From JACVRW01 sp963820315 (GTDB taxonomy: Bacteria > Actinomycetota > Thermoleophilia > Solirubrobacterales > Thermoleophilaceae), in assembly GCA_963820315.1 (NCBI GenBank), contig CAWFZK010000008.1, positions 1 to 64,000 on the forward strand: a stretch of DNA of 64,000 bases, written 5' to 3'. Position numbers and translations under genes: made by a program. Positions 1 through 8,308 of this stretch are shown here, piece by piece (the stretch's first letter is position 1; the number at the start of each line of letters is the position of its first letter). The notes beneath the pieces are model-generated. The model was given only the letters and a program-made list of their open reading frames with translations, was not told where the DNA came from and did no database searches.

Positions 1-1
1 C

Positions 2-1645
2 GAGGCCGCCGAGCTCTCCCAGCTGATCGAGCGGACGGAGGGCTGGCCCGCCGGCCTGTACCTCGCAGCGCTGTCGTTGCAGGCCGGGGCTCCAAGCTCG
101 GCGGGCGCAGCGGGCTTCAACGGCGACGACCGCTTCGTGTCCGAGTACTTCCGCCTCGAGCTACTGTCTCGGCTGCCGCCGGCCGAGGCGCAGTTCCTCA
201 AGCACACGTCGGTGCTGGATCGCATGTGCGGCGGTCTGAGCGACGCCGTGCTCGAGACGACGCGGTCGGCACACACACTCGAGATGCTCGAGCGTAGGAA
301 CTGCTTCGTGGTGCCGCTCGACCGGCGAGGCGAGTGGTATCGCTACCACCACCTGTTCGGCCAGCTGCTGCGCAACGAGCTCGAGCGCAGCGAGCCGGAC
401 GTGGTGCCCGAACTCAACCGTCGTGCGATGGCCTGGTGCATCGCCAACGACCTGCCGGAAGCGGCGGTCGTCTACGGGCACGCTGCGGGTGAGTCTGATG
501 CCGTCGCCGGCTTGGTCGACACCCTTGCCCTGTCAGTGCACTACGACGGCCGGATTGAGACCTTGGAGGAGTGGCTGGGGTGGTTCGGCGATGACGAATT
601 ACGGCGCTACCCCGCGCTCGCGGTCGTTGGAGCCTGGATCCGCGCGCTGACGGGCCGACCTGCAGATGCCGAGCGCTGGCTCACGCTCGCCGACGGGGCA
701 ACCTCGACGATCCCGCTCTCGGATGGCAGTGCCACGATCGAACCCTGGGTCGCCACTCTGCGGGCGCACATGATGCCGAACGGTGTCGAGCAGGCGCTCG
801 CCGGCGCTGATCTGGCGCTGAATCAGCTCCCCCCCGAGAGCGAGTGGGTCCCTGTCGCCCTCATTGGGCGAGGCGTTGCGCATGCGCTGCTCGGCGCAAC
901 CGATCGTGCGACCGGCGACCTGGCTGCGGCCGTCGAGATGGGCCTCGCGATGGGCTCCGTCGAGGAGGTCTACCTGGCACAGGCACAGCTCGCGCTCCTC
1001 GCGGCCAAACAGGGAGGCTGGGGCGAGGCGGGGCGACGAGCGGCTGCGGCACTGGCGGGCGTCGACGAGGCCGGACTCGGCGACTACTCGTCGAGCGCGC
1101 TCGCGCACGTGGCAACGGCGCGCGTTGCGCTCCACGAGGCCAGAAAGGAGGACGCACGTGCCGCGCTGGCGCGCACACACCGTCTGCGGCCAATGCTCGA
1201 CCACGGCATTCCGTGGCTGACCATCCAGGTGGGGCTCGAGCTCACGCGGGCCCATCTCGCGCTCTCCGAGCCGGCCGCCGCCCGCACGGTTCTCACCGAG
1301 ACCGAGCGGGTGCTCGAGCTCCGTCCCCAGATGGGCACCCTGGTCGAAGAGGTGAGCGAGATGCGCGAGCACGTCGCGGCCACCTCCGGGCCGGGCGGGG
1401 CCTGGGCGATGAGCCTGACCGGCGCGGAGCTCCGGCTCCTCCCGTACCTCGCCACCCATCTCATGTTCCCGGAGATCGCGAGCAGGCTGTTCATCTCACG
1501 CAACACGGTCAAGAGCGAGGCGGTCGCGATCTACCGCAAGCTGGGCGTCTCCTCGCGCAGCGAGGCGATCGAGCGCGCCGTCGAGGTCGGGCTCTTGGAG
1601 AGCTCGGTCTACCCGCCGCAGGAGAATCTCATCCCGGAAGGATGA
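2..1645 (+). CDS. LuxR-family transcriptional regulator, MalT-like (5' end outside window)
   Basis: C-terminal part of a large ATP-dependent LuxR regulator; the reading frame is open to the left edge, so the NTPase domain lies outside. The first visible residues contain TEGWPAGLYLAALSL, a hallmark of the MalT/STAND winged-helix linker. A long helical TPR-like region follows (roughly residues 100-450 of the visible part). The protein ends in a LuxR-type HTH with LTGAELRLLPYLATHL and FISRNTVKSEAVAIYRKLGV. Family members sense small ligands through the TPR region and activate nearby genes; the target here is unknown. It reads toward the small CMD-like gene about 40 bases downstream. Confidence 0.9.
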   Translation, partial: EAAELSQLIERTEGWPAGLYLAALSLQAGAPSSAGAAGFNGDDRFVSEYFRLELLSRLPPAEAQFLKHTSVLDRMCGGLSDAVLETTRSAHTLEMLERRNCFVVPLDRRGEWYRYHHLFGQLLRNELERSEPDVVPELNRRAMAWCIANDLPEAAVVYGHAAGESDAVAGLVDTLALSVHYDGRIETLEEWLGWFGDDELRRYPALAVVGAWIRALTGRPADAERWLTLADGATSTIPLSDGSATIEPWVATLRAHMMPNGVEQALAGADLALNQLPPESEWVPVALIGRGVAHALLGATDRATGDLAAAVEMGLAMGSVEEVYLAQAQLALLAAKQGGWGEAGRRAAAALAGVDEAGLGDYSSSALAHVATARVALHEARKEDARAALARTHRLRPMLDHGIPWLTIQVGLELTRAHLALSEPAAARTVLTETERVLELRPQMGTLVEEVSEMREHVAATSGPGGAWAMSLTGAELRLLPYLATHLMFPEIASRLFISRNTVKSEAVAIYRKLGVSSRSEAIERAVEVGLLESSVYPPQENLIPEG

Positions 1646-1687
1646 CGCGCGGGGAAGCCGCGCCCGCTTGGATATGAGCCGGCGGCA

Positions 1688-2032
1688 ATGGACCAGTACA
1701 AGGAGCATCTGCGGCGGCTGGCGATGCACGACGAAGTGCTTGTCGAGCTGATCCTCTCCGAGGAGAAAACGCTCACCGAGCCTGCCCTGGACGAGCGGAC
1801 CGCGGCACTCGTGCGCGTCGCCGCGACGATCGCTGTCGACGCCGCGCCTTCCTCGTTTCAGCATGCCGTGGCGCTTGCCCTCGCCGCGGGGGTGACGAGC
1901 GACCAGATCGTCGCCACCCTCGAGGCCGTCACGCCCGTAACGGGGGCTCCCCGCGTCGTCCAATGCGCCCCAAAGGTCGCGCTCGCGCTGGGCTACGACG
2001 TCGACGCCGCGCTCGAGCGGCCCGACCCGTAA
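1688..2032 (+). CDS. carboxymuconolactone decarboxylase-like (AhpD fold) protein
   Basis: A 114-residue all-helical protein. The segment SSFQHAVALALAAGVTSDQI followed by LEAVTPVTGAPRVV matches the core of the carboxymuconolactone decarboxylase/AhpD family. The CxxC pair used by AhpD peroxidases is absent: the equivalent stretch reads DAAPSSFQH and the only cysteine lies near the C-terminus. A thiol peroxidase role is therefore unlikely. It starts at ATG 43 bases after the LuxR regulator and ends 12 bases before the next gene, so the three may be co-transcribed. Substrate unknown. Confidence 0.75.
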   Translation: MDQYKEHLRRLAMHDEVLVELILSEEKTLTEPALDERTAALVRVAATIAVDAAPSSFQHAVALALAAGVTSDQIVATLEAVTPVTGAPRVVQCAPKVALALGYDVDAALERPDP

Positions 2033-2044
2033 CGCTGCGCATCC

Positions 2045-2914
2045 ATGCAGGAGCGCCTGGCTCCCCTGTCGAGTCGCATCAGGTCACTCGTGCGGGCCGT
2101 CGAGGAGAGCGACGAGGCCAAGATCGAGGAGGCGGTCCTACGCCTGAGCCGCTCCCGACGCGTCTTTGCGCCGCTCGCATTCGCGATCGGGGCCTTTGCG
2201 CTGCTGTTCAACGGGCTCAAACTGCTCGTGTCCAACTGGCGCCTCACGCTCGTACAGCTGTTGCCCGCGATCTGGGTCTGGGCGGCGATGGCGGATCTCA
2301 GGGTGCACGTGCTGCAGGGCAACTCCTTCAACGTGCTCCGCGGCCCGGTCCTCATCCCGATCATCCTGGCCATCGTCGCGATCACCGTGGCGAGCTTCTT
2401 CCTCAACGCGGTGTTCGCGTTTGCGATCACGCGGCCGGGTCGCCCCGAGATTCGGCCGGCCGTCGCGCAGGCGCGGCGTCACCTCACCCCGATCGTCACG
2501 TCGGGGGCCGTGGTCGGGCTGCTGCTCGCGCTGTCGACGACGGTCGTCACGCGTTGGGGTCGCCCATGGTTCACGCTCTCGTTGGGCATCGTCACCGGCG
2601 TGATGATGGTCTCCTACGTCGCCGTGCCCGCCCGACTGATCGGCGTCAAGAAGACCCAATCGAGGCGCGACAAGCTCACGACGAGTGTGGTCAGCAGCGT
2701 CCTCGGCGCCACGGTCTGCGCCCCGCCTTACATCCTCGGTCGCCTCGGCCTCCTGATGCTCGGATCGAGTGCACTCCTGATCCCCGGCATCGTCCTGATC
2801 GCCTTAGGGGTCACGCTGCAGGCCGGCGCAACGGGCGCGGTCAGGGCGATCAAGATGAGCGCCAGCCTCACCGGGGCGCGTCAATCGTCGAGCGGGCCGC
2901 CTCAGCGCACGTAA
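2045..2914 (+). CDS. multi-pass membrane protein of unknown function
   Basis: A 289-residue protein with a short cytoplasmic-looking N-terminus (about 45 residues, charged) followed by several hydrophobic segments: RVFAPLAFAIGAFALLFNGL, a segment rich in L/V/I around residues 70-85, IPIILAIVAITVASFFLNAV, a segment near 155-170, another near 180-200, and a final pair near 235-265. No enzymatic motif is recognisable. It follows the CMD-like gene by 12 bases in the same direction. Function not assigned. Confidence 0.7.
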   Translation: MQERLAPLSSRIRSLVRAVEESDEAKIEEAVLRLSRSRRVFAPLAFAIGAFALLFNGLKLLVSNWRLTLVQLLPAIWVWAAMADLRVHVLQGNSFNVLRGPVLIPIILAIVAITVASFFLNAVFAFAITRPGRPEIRPAVAQARRHLTPIVTSGAVVGLLLALSTTVVTRWGRPWFTLSLGIVTGVMMVSYVAVPARLIGVKKTQSRRDKLTTSVVSSVLGATVCAPPYILGRLGLLMLGSSALLIPGIVLIALGVTLQAGATGAVRAIKMSASLTGARQSSSGPPQRT

Positions 2915-2924
2915 CGCTTCGGGT

Positions 2925-2952
2925 CGATTTCATGCCGCCGGGGTGATGCCCG
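2925..2952 (+). promoter_or_regulatory. 28-base motif, copy 1, upstream of AI-2E transporter gene
   Basis: Begins CGATTTCATGCC and ends GATGCCCG. It matches the motif at 5690-5717 at 24 of 28 positions and, like that copy, sits exactly 30 bases before a start codon. The equal spacing argues for a shared promoter or activator site rather than chance. It does not fit a simple TTGACA/TATAAT or GTTT/GGGTAT pattern. Confidence 0.4.
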
Positions 2953-2982
2953 TGTGCGCTCAGACTCTGATGATCGTCGACC

Positions 2983-4068
2983 ATGGAATCCGAGCGCAGG
3001 GCACAATTCTCAGCTCCCGTATGGCTCAGGGACGTGGGGTTCTCGTCGTGGCTGCTGACCGGCTTCGTGCTGATCATGCTCGGCCTCATCTGGGTGCTCG
3101 ACCAGACGTCGACGATCGTCATGCCGGTCATCGCCGCCACGGTGCTCGGCGCGGTCGCCGGGCCGGCGGTCGGGTGGCTCGAGGGCCATCGGGTGCCGCG
3201 CATCGGCGGCGCGGTCCTGGTGCTGCTCGGGCTGGTGGCCATCGGCGTGCTCATCTTCTGCCTCGTCTTCGGTGGCATCTCCGCCAACTCGGGCGAGATC
3301 TCGGCGCACCTGAACCAGTCGCTGGACAAGATCCAGGGCTGGTTGACCGACCTCGGCGTCGACAATGCGCAGAACGCGAAGGAGGGCGTGCAGGAGGCCG
3401 CGCCCGAGATCCGCACGACGTTGCTGAGCGGGGTTGCGGAGGGCATCGGCGGCCTGAAGTCGCTGGTCTTCTTCCTTGCCTTCGCAACGCTCAGCACCCT
3501 GTTCGTGCTCAAGGACGGCCCGGTTATGCGCGCCTTCATCAACCGGCACATGGGCGTTCCCGAACGCGACGCCGAAGTCGTGACGGGCAACGTCGCCAAG
3601 TCGCTGCGCAGCTACTTCCTGGGTGTGACGATCATCGCCGCCTTCAACGGCGTCGTGATCGGACTCGCGGCGTGGATCGTCGGGGTGCCGCTCGCGGGAA
3701 CCATCGCGGTCGTGACGTTCGTGGCCGCCTACGTGCCGTTCGTCGGCGCGTGGGTCGCCGGCGCCTTCGCGGTGCTGATCGCACTCGGCACCGTGGGCAC
3801 GGACGCCGCGATCGTCATGGCGGTCGTCTCGTTGCTCGCGAACAGCGTTCTTCAGCAGGTGATTCAGCCGTTCGTGATGGGAGCGACGCTGAGCCTCAAC
3901 CCGCTCGTGGTACTCGTCGTCACGATCGGCGCCGGCGCCCTGTTCGGGATGGTCGGGCTCACGCTCGCCGCACCGCTGACCTCGGCGGCCGTGCACATCG
4001 CGAACGAGCTGGGGGCGCGCGCCGATGGCTCGTCGAACGGACAGCCGGCGCCGGCGCCGTCCGGCTGA
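2983..4068 (+). CDS. AI-2E family transporter (PerM/YdiK-like)
   Basis: A 361-residue membrane protein with the AI-2E/PerM layout. Two N-terminal hydrophobic segments (residues about 20-60) are followed by a third near 75-100, then a soluble stretch (100-155), then five or so further segments. The family-typical segments KSLRSYFLGVTIIAAFNGVV, AAYVPFVGAWVAGAFAVLIA, QPFVMGATLSLNPLVVLV and GMVGLTLAAPL are all present. Members include exporters of autoinducer-2 and Na+/H+ antiporters, so the substrate cannot be named. The ATG at 2983 lies 30 bases after the repeated 28-base motif. Length is normal for the family. Confidence 0.9.
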   Translation: MESERRAQFSAPVWLRDVGFSSWLLTGFVLIMLGLIWVLDQTSTIVMPVIAATVLGAVAGPAVGWLEGHRVPRIGGAVLVLLGLVAIGVLIFCLVFGGISANSGEISAHLNQSLDKIQGWLTDLGVDNAQNAKEGVQEAAPEIRTTLLSGVAEGIGGLKSLVFFLAFATLSTLFVLKDGPVMRAFINRHMGVPERDAEVVTGNVAKSLRSYFLGVTIIAAFNGVVIGLAAWIVGVPLAGTIAVVTFVAAYVPFVGAWVAGAFAVLIALGTVGTDAAIVMAVVSLLANSVLQQVIQPFVMGATLSLNPLVVLVVTIGAGALFGMVGLTLAAPLTSAAVHIANELGARADGSSNGQPAPAPSG

Positions 4069-4092
4069 AAGTGACCTCGACCGACTGAGCGA

Positions 4093-5559
4093 TCAGAGGC
4101 CGGTCTCGGCCTCGAGGCGGCCGGACGAAACCGCCCCTCGCAGAGCGTCGTAGTCGCGCTCGTTCTGGTCGGCGTAGGCCTCCGCGAACGAGGCCAGCGC
4201 GCGGTCGAAGCTGTCGCCGGCGCCGAGATAGCTCCCGATCGCGATCGCGTCCCCGGAGCGGGCATGTGCCTTCGCAAGCGCGTGTCCGCAGAGCTCCGCA
4301 TACGCCGTCATCGCCTGCGGGTTCATCTCCTCGACGAGCGCCGAGCCCTTGCCGTCCCAGAGCTGGCGCATGTAGAAGTCGCGGCTCACGCCCCCCATGT
4401 CGTCAACCCGGATCCAGCCGAGCATGATGTCGCTGGCGGCCTGAGTCAGGCGCTGGCCCTCGACTACCCGCTGGCCGTGGTTCTTGAAGGAGCTGTTGCC
4501 CAGAAACGGCTCGAGCACCGATGCCTCCGCCTCCTTGAGCTGCAGGAACAGCGGATCGTTCTCGTCGCGGCCCAGCATGAGCACGATCCACGCACGCGTG
4601 CCGACGCTGCCCACGCCGACCACCTTGCGCGCCGAATGGACGTAGCGAAAGCGCTCGAGCAGCTGCCGGCGGTCGCTGCTCAGGGTGCGCCGGTAGGAGC
4701 GGATCACCCCGCGCACGAACTCCTCGATCTCGGCCTGCTCGACGCCCGCCGCGAGCTCCTCGATCGGGATGATGAGCGGCGGGTCGCTCGCGATCCTGGG
4801 CTCGCCGTCGACCATCTCCGTGAGCTTCGCGAATGCCCTCAGACTGTCCTTCGATTGCGCCTTCGCGACGTTGCGCTCGAAACGCTTGAGCTGCTTCCCG
4901 CTCGCCTGCTGGGCCGCCAGCGCCGCAATCTCGTCGACGTCGATGCGGGAGTACCAGAGATCGAGGTTGCGCAACTCCGAGAAGCCCCTGATCGCCTCCC
5001 GGTACGCCCTGCTCACAGCCCGGTTGATCGACCGCCGCTGCTTCACGTCGAAGCCTCGATCCCGACCGGCCACCGCGAAGCTCGCCACGAGCCGCTTCAC
5101 GTCCCACTCGAACGGGCCCGGCAGCGTCTCGTCGAAGTCGTTGATGCTGAACACGAGCCGCCGATCGGATGCGGCGAAAGCGCCGAAGTTGGACAGATGC
5201 GCATCGCCACACAGCTGCACGTCAAGGCCTGTCCGGGGCTCGCTCGCGAGATCGGCTGCCATCGGATAGGCCGCGCCCCGGAAGAACGTGAACGGCGACA
5301 CCAACATCCGCCCGTAGCGGATCGGCACCAGCTCGGGCACCCGCGAAGCCGCCTGCTCCTCGAGCAGCTCGACGGGATCGCGCCGATCAGAGGCCGGTTC
5401 CCAGTCGCCATGCCCGGAGCGCGGCGCCGTCGCGCGGGCCGCCTTGCCCCGTGCCGCGCGCTCTTCGACTGTCAGGTGGGTCACGACTTTCGGCTTGGGA
5501 TGCCGATCGACCGTCCCAACCGCCTCGTATCCCCCGAGGGGGTCTTCGTTGTCCGCCAT
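4093..5559 (-). CDS. DUF2252 family protein
   Basis: A 488-residue protein with the DUF2252 signatures RYGRMLVSPFTFFRGAA, LCGDAHLSNFG and FSINDFDETLPGPFEWDVKR. These resemble a kinase-like fold with catalytic HxxN and D residues. The frame extends upstream to 5622, but ATG at 5559 is preceded by AAGGGAG at a good spacing, so the shorter start is chosen. Biochemical role unknown in the family; a phosphotransferase activity is plausible. It is convergent with the AI-2E gene and divergent from the PAP2 gene. Confidence 0.88.
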   Translation of the reverse strand: MADNEDPLGGYEAVGTVDRHPKPKVVTHLTVEERAARGKAARATAPRSGHGDWEPASDRRDPVELLEEQAASRVPELVPIRYGRMLVSPFTFFRGAAYPMAADLASEPRTGLDVQLCGDAHLSNFGAFAASDRRLVFSINDFDETLPGPFEWDVKRLVASFAVAGRDRGFDVKQRRSINRAVSRAYREAIRGFSELRNLDLWYSRIDVDEIAALAAQQASGKQLKRFERNVAKAQSKDSLRAFAKLTEMVDGEPRIASDPPLIIPIEELAAGVEQAEIEEFVRGVIRSYRRTLSSDRRQLLERFRYVHSARKVVGVGSVGTRAWIVLMLGRDENDPLFLQLKEAEASVLEPFLGNSSFKNHGQRVVEGQRLTQAASDIMLGWIRVDDMGGVSRDFYMRQLWDGKGSALVEEMNPQAMTAYAELCGHALAKAHARSGDAIAIGSYLGAGDSFDRALASFAEAYADQNERDYDALRGAVSSGRLEAETGL

Positions 5560-5689
5560 GGTGTCGCTCCCTTCGCGGTCGGGCGAAGTCTCGAATGTCT
5601 CCGTTTGCTGCCTCGGTTCCATGGAACCTTGCCTCAGCCGCCGCGTCGTCGTCCCGCTGGGATGAAATCCCTACCGCCTATTCGGTCTC

Positions 5690-5717
5690 CGATTTCATGC
5701 CAACTGGGGGATGCCCG
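5690..5717 (+). promoter_or_regulatory. 28-base motif, copy 2, upstream of PAP2/lipid kinase genes
   Basis: Second copy of the motif at 2925-2952. The flanks CGATTTCATGCC and GATGCCCG are identical and only the centre differs. It ends 30 bases before the GTG at 5748, the same distance as copy 1 from its ATG. This also supports GTG 5748 as the true start of the PAP2 gene. Confidence 0.4.
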
Positions 5718-5747
5718 GCGCCTCCGGCGGGTGCAGGATCGCCGCCA

Positions 5748-6344
5748 GTGGCCCGGCAGCTGGAAAGCCCCCGCTGGATCGAGGACGCCGAGCGCGTCGA
5801 TCTCGCGATCTACGCGGCCGTTGCCCGCACCCCCAGCCCGGCGCTCGACGTCGGCATGAGCCGCCTCTCGCGCGCCGCCGACTACTCGCGCCTCTCGCTT
5901 GTCTGCGCGGCGCTGCTCGGGGTTGCCGGGGGCCGGACCGGCCGCCGCGCGGCCATCCAGGGGCTGGCTTCGCTCGGCGTCACGGCAGCCGTGGTCAACA
6001 TCGCGGTCAAGCCGCTCGCGCGGCGGCGACGCCCGGACCGTCTGGCGGGCGAGGTCCCACTCGCGCGCCACGTGCGGATGCCGAGCTCGCGCTCTTTCCC
6101 GTCCGGGCACTCCGCCGCAGCCTTTGCGTTCGCTACGGGCGTCGGCAACGTCTCGCCGGCGGCCGCCGTCCCGCTGCGAGCGCTCGCCGCCCTGGTCGGC
6201 TACTCGCGCGTCCACACGGGCGTGCACTACCCGGGCGACGTGCTGGCGGGCGCGCTGATCGGCACGGCACTGGCGCAGCTCACGACACACATACACGCGC
6301 GCGCGTCCGGCGCTGGCGCGGCCGAAAGAGGTGGGCTCCTGTGA
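5748..6344 (+). CDS. PAP2 superfamily phosphatase
   Basis: A 198-residue membrane-associated acid phosphatase. All three PAP2 motifs are present: KPLARRRRPDR (K-x6-RP), SRSFPSGHSAAAFA (PSGH) and SRVHTGVHYPGDVLAG (SR-x5-H-x3-D). These supply the nucleophilic histidine and phosphate-binding residues for lipid phosphate hydrolysis. GTG 5748 was chosen because AGGA lies about 9 bases upstream and the conserved domain begins soon after. The stop overlaps the GTG of the following lipid kinase by 4 bases. The two activities are fused or paired in related actinobacteria, so they probably act on the same membrane lipid. Confidence 0.9.
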   Translation: MARQLESPRWIEDAERVDLAIYAAVARTPSPALDVGMSRLSRAADYSRLSLVCAALLGVAGGRTGRRAAIQGLASLGVTAAVVNIAVKPLARRRRPDRLAGEVPLARHVRMPSSRSFPSGHSAAAFAFATGVGNVSPAAAVPLRALAALVGYSRVHTGVHYPGDVLAGALIGTALAQLTTHIHARASGAGAAERGGLL

Positions 6345-7717
6345 AACGACGACTGACGGCTGTCATTGCTCTGGTGGCGATAGTGGCGACGATCGCGCTC
6401 GCTGTCGCGGTGGTCGTGAGTGAGTTCCCGCGTGGCCTGGGCCTGCTGGCCTGCGTGCTGGTCGCCGGCGCGGCGGCCTGGTACGGCGCGCTGCGCCGAG
6501 GGCCCGCGCGCGTGGCCGGCCTGGCCGTCGCGGCGCTGGCGCTCGCGGGTGCAGTGGTGCTGCTGCTCGCTGACGACTCGTCGTTGGACGAGGTGCTGGT
6601 CGTGGTCGGGCTGCTGATCTCGCTGGCGGCGTCTCGTGCCGTTGTCGGCATGCACGTGGACCTCCCTGACGCGTCCGCGCCGGAGCATCCGGTGCTCTTC
6701 TTCAATCCCAAGTCGGGCGGCGGCAAGGCGGAGCGCTTCAAGCTTGCCGACGAGGCGCGCGCACGCGGGATCGAGCCGATCGAGCTCGGACCGCCGTGGG
6801 ACCTCGAGGCGCTCGTCCGCGGGGCACTTGATCGCGGCGCCGACGCGCTCGCGATGGCCGGCGGCGACGGATCGCAGGCGATCGTCGCGGCGATCGCGGC
6901 CGAGCGCGGGCTGCCGTACGCCTGCATACCCGCCGGCACCCGGAACCACTTCGCGCTCGACCTCGGCGTCGACCGCGACGATGTCGTCGGCGCCCTCGAC
7001 GCGTTCGTCGACGGCGGCGAGCGAACCGTCGACTTGGCCGAGGTCAACGGGCGCGTGTTCGTAAACAACGTCTCGCTCGGGCTCTACGCCGAGGCCGTCC
7101 AGCGCGAGGGCTACCGCGACGCGAAGATACGCACGCTGCTCGACACCGTGCCCGACATGCTCGGCCCCGGCGGCAGCGAGCTCGACCTGCGCTGGACCGG
7201 TCCCGACGGGCACCAGCACCACGCCGGTGTAATGGTGCTCGTCTCCAACAACAAATACCGGCTCGGCCGCGCCGTCGGCTCGGGCACGCGGCCGCGGATC
7301 GACGACGGCCTGCTCGGGATCACGGTCGTCGGCGAACCCTCAGGGCGCAGCGAAAGCGGACGCTTGTTGCAGCGGCCGCTCCGCGAGTGGTCGGCGCCGG
7401 GCTTCGAGGTCGACGCAGACCGCCCCGTACCGGCCGGCATCGACGGCGAGGCGCTGATGCTCGACCCGCCGCTGCACTTTCACATCCGGCCCGCAGTCCT
7501 GCGCGTGCGCGTCGCGCGCAAGCACCCGGGCGCATCACCCTCGGCCCAGGCGCCCGAGGGGCTCCGAGCCGGCTTGGTCGAGCTGGCGCGAATCGCCTTC
7601 GGCCGCGACCAGAAACCCGCAACGTCAACCCCAAGGAGGGCCGAATGGACCTGGGCCGTCGTCGTCGCCGACACTCCCGTCCTGCTCTCCGAGGCAGGCG
7701 ACGCCCATCCCCCCTAG
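6341..7717 (+). CDS. diacylglycerol/sphingosine kinase-family lipid kinase
   Basis: A 458-residue protein. Residues 1-105 hold four hydrophobic segments. A DAGK catalytic domain follows, with FFNPKSGGGKAERF (phosphate-binding), GGDGSQAIVAA (the GGDG loop) and PAGTRNHFALDLG. The C-terminal lobe carries DDGLLGITVV and IDGEALMLDPPLHF. It would phosphorylate a lipid at the membrane using ATP. It starts at GTG 6341 in a GTGA overlap with the PAP2 phosphatase, preceded by AAAGAGGTGGG. The last 40 residues have no clear homology. Its stop shares the tetramer CTAG with the convergent SnoaL-like gene. Confidence 0.9.
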   Translation: MKRRLTAVIALVAIVATIALAVAVVVSEFPRGLGLLACVLVAGAAAWYGALRRGPARVAGLAVAALALAGAVVLLLADDSSLDEVLVVVGLLISLAASRAVVGMHVDLPDASAPEHPVLFFNPKSGGGKAERFKLADEARARGIEPIELGPPWDLEALVRGALDRGADALAMAGGDGSQAIVAAIAAERGLPYACIPAGTRNHFALDLGVDRDDVVGALDAFVDGGERTVDLAEVNGRVFVNNVSLGLYAEAVQREGYRDAKIRTLLDTVPDMLGPGGSELDLRWTGPDGHQHHAGVMVLVSNNKYRLGRAVGSGTRPRIDDGLLGITVVGEPSGRSESGRLLQRPLREWSAPGFEVDADRPVPAGIDGEALMLDPPLHFHIRPAVLRVRVARKHPGASPSAQAPEGLRAGLVELARIAFGRDQKPATSTPRRAEWTWAVVVADTPVLLSEAGDAHPP

Positions 7718-8163
7718 GCGACGACGAACGTGTAGTCGCGCTCGATCCGCCCGTCCGCGGCGAGGACGAGGAAGATGAGCCCGACTGCGAACAACTCGCC
7801 GTCCTTGGCGACCGCCTCCCAGTGAAACTCGACGACGTCGCCGAGTCGTTCGGCGTCGTCGCGCCCTCGGAAGCTGAGCCCTTCGGAGCCGACCCAGTGC
7901 TCGTACGCGCTCGCCGCGCGAGCCTCTATCTCCTCGTGTCCCCGTGCCTCGAGGATCGCCGTCATGGCGAGCCCGGGTCGCGCCGCGATCGCGCGGATCT
8001 CCTGCGGCGGCTGGAGGATATGCCTCCCGTCCTCCGTCCAGAGCTCGGCGATCGTCCGCCGGCGCCGGTCGGCATCGGGCTCGTTCCAGAGCGCGAGGTA
8101 CTTCTCGGCCAACTCGGCCGCGCTCCGGGATGAGATTTCGACGAAAGCCTGTGTCTCGGTCAT
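7714..8163 (-). CDS. SnoaL/NTF2-like family protein
   Basis: A 149-residue protein of the NTF2-like cone fold: AEKYLALWNEPDADRRRRTI and AELWTEDGRHILQPPQ at the N-terminus, FHWEAVAKDGELFAVGLIFL and GRIERDYTFVVA at the C-terminus. Members are small cyclases, isomerases or ligand-binding proteins; no catalytic residue set identifies this one. ATG 8163 is preceded by a strong GGAGGTGA ribosome binding site. It is divergent from the MmyB-type regulator across a long palindrome, so it is the likely regulated target. Confidence 0.85.
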   Translation of the reverse strand: MTETQAFVEISSRSAAELAEKYLALWNEPDADRRRRTIAELWTEDGRHILQPPQEIRAIAARPGLAMTAILEARGHEEIEARAASAYEHWVGSEGLSFRGRDDAERLGDVVEFHWEAVAKDGELFAVGLIFLVLAADGRIERDYTFVVA

Positions 8164-8230
8164 CGGTCACCTCCGTTGATCGTCTGGTTGCTTCGCCTTC
8201 AACGGTCCCGGAGGAAAGGCCGCGCGTCGA

Positions 8231-8272
8231 TTACCTCCCGTGTAACGCCGGCCGGCGTTACACGCTGGGTAA
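8231..8272. promoter_or_regulatory. long palindromic operator between SnoaL-like and MmyB-type genes
   Basis: The core 8239-8264 is a perfect inverted repeat with half-site GTGTAACGCCGG. Beyond a 3-base mismatch on each side the symmetry resumes with TTACC...GGTAA, giving 42 bases with 18 of 21 pairs matched. It lies between two divergent start codons. This is what an autoregulating dimeric HTH protein would bind; assignment to the adjacent MmyB-type regulator is inference. Confidence 0.65.
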
Positions 8273-8308
8273 TGGAACGGGATCGGGCGCCCCGGTAACT
8301 TCAATCGG

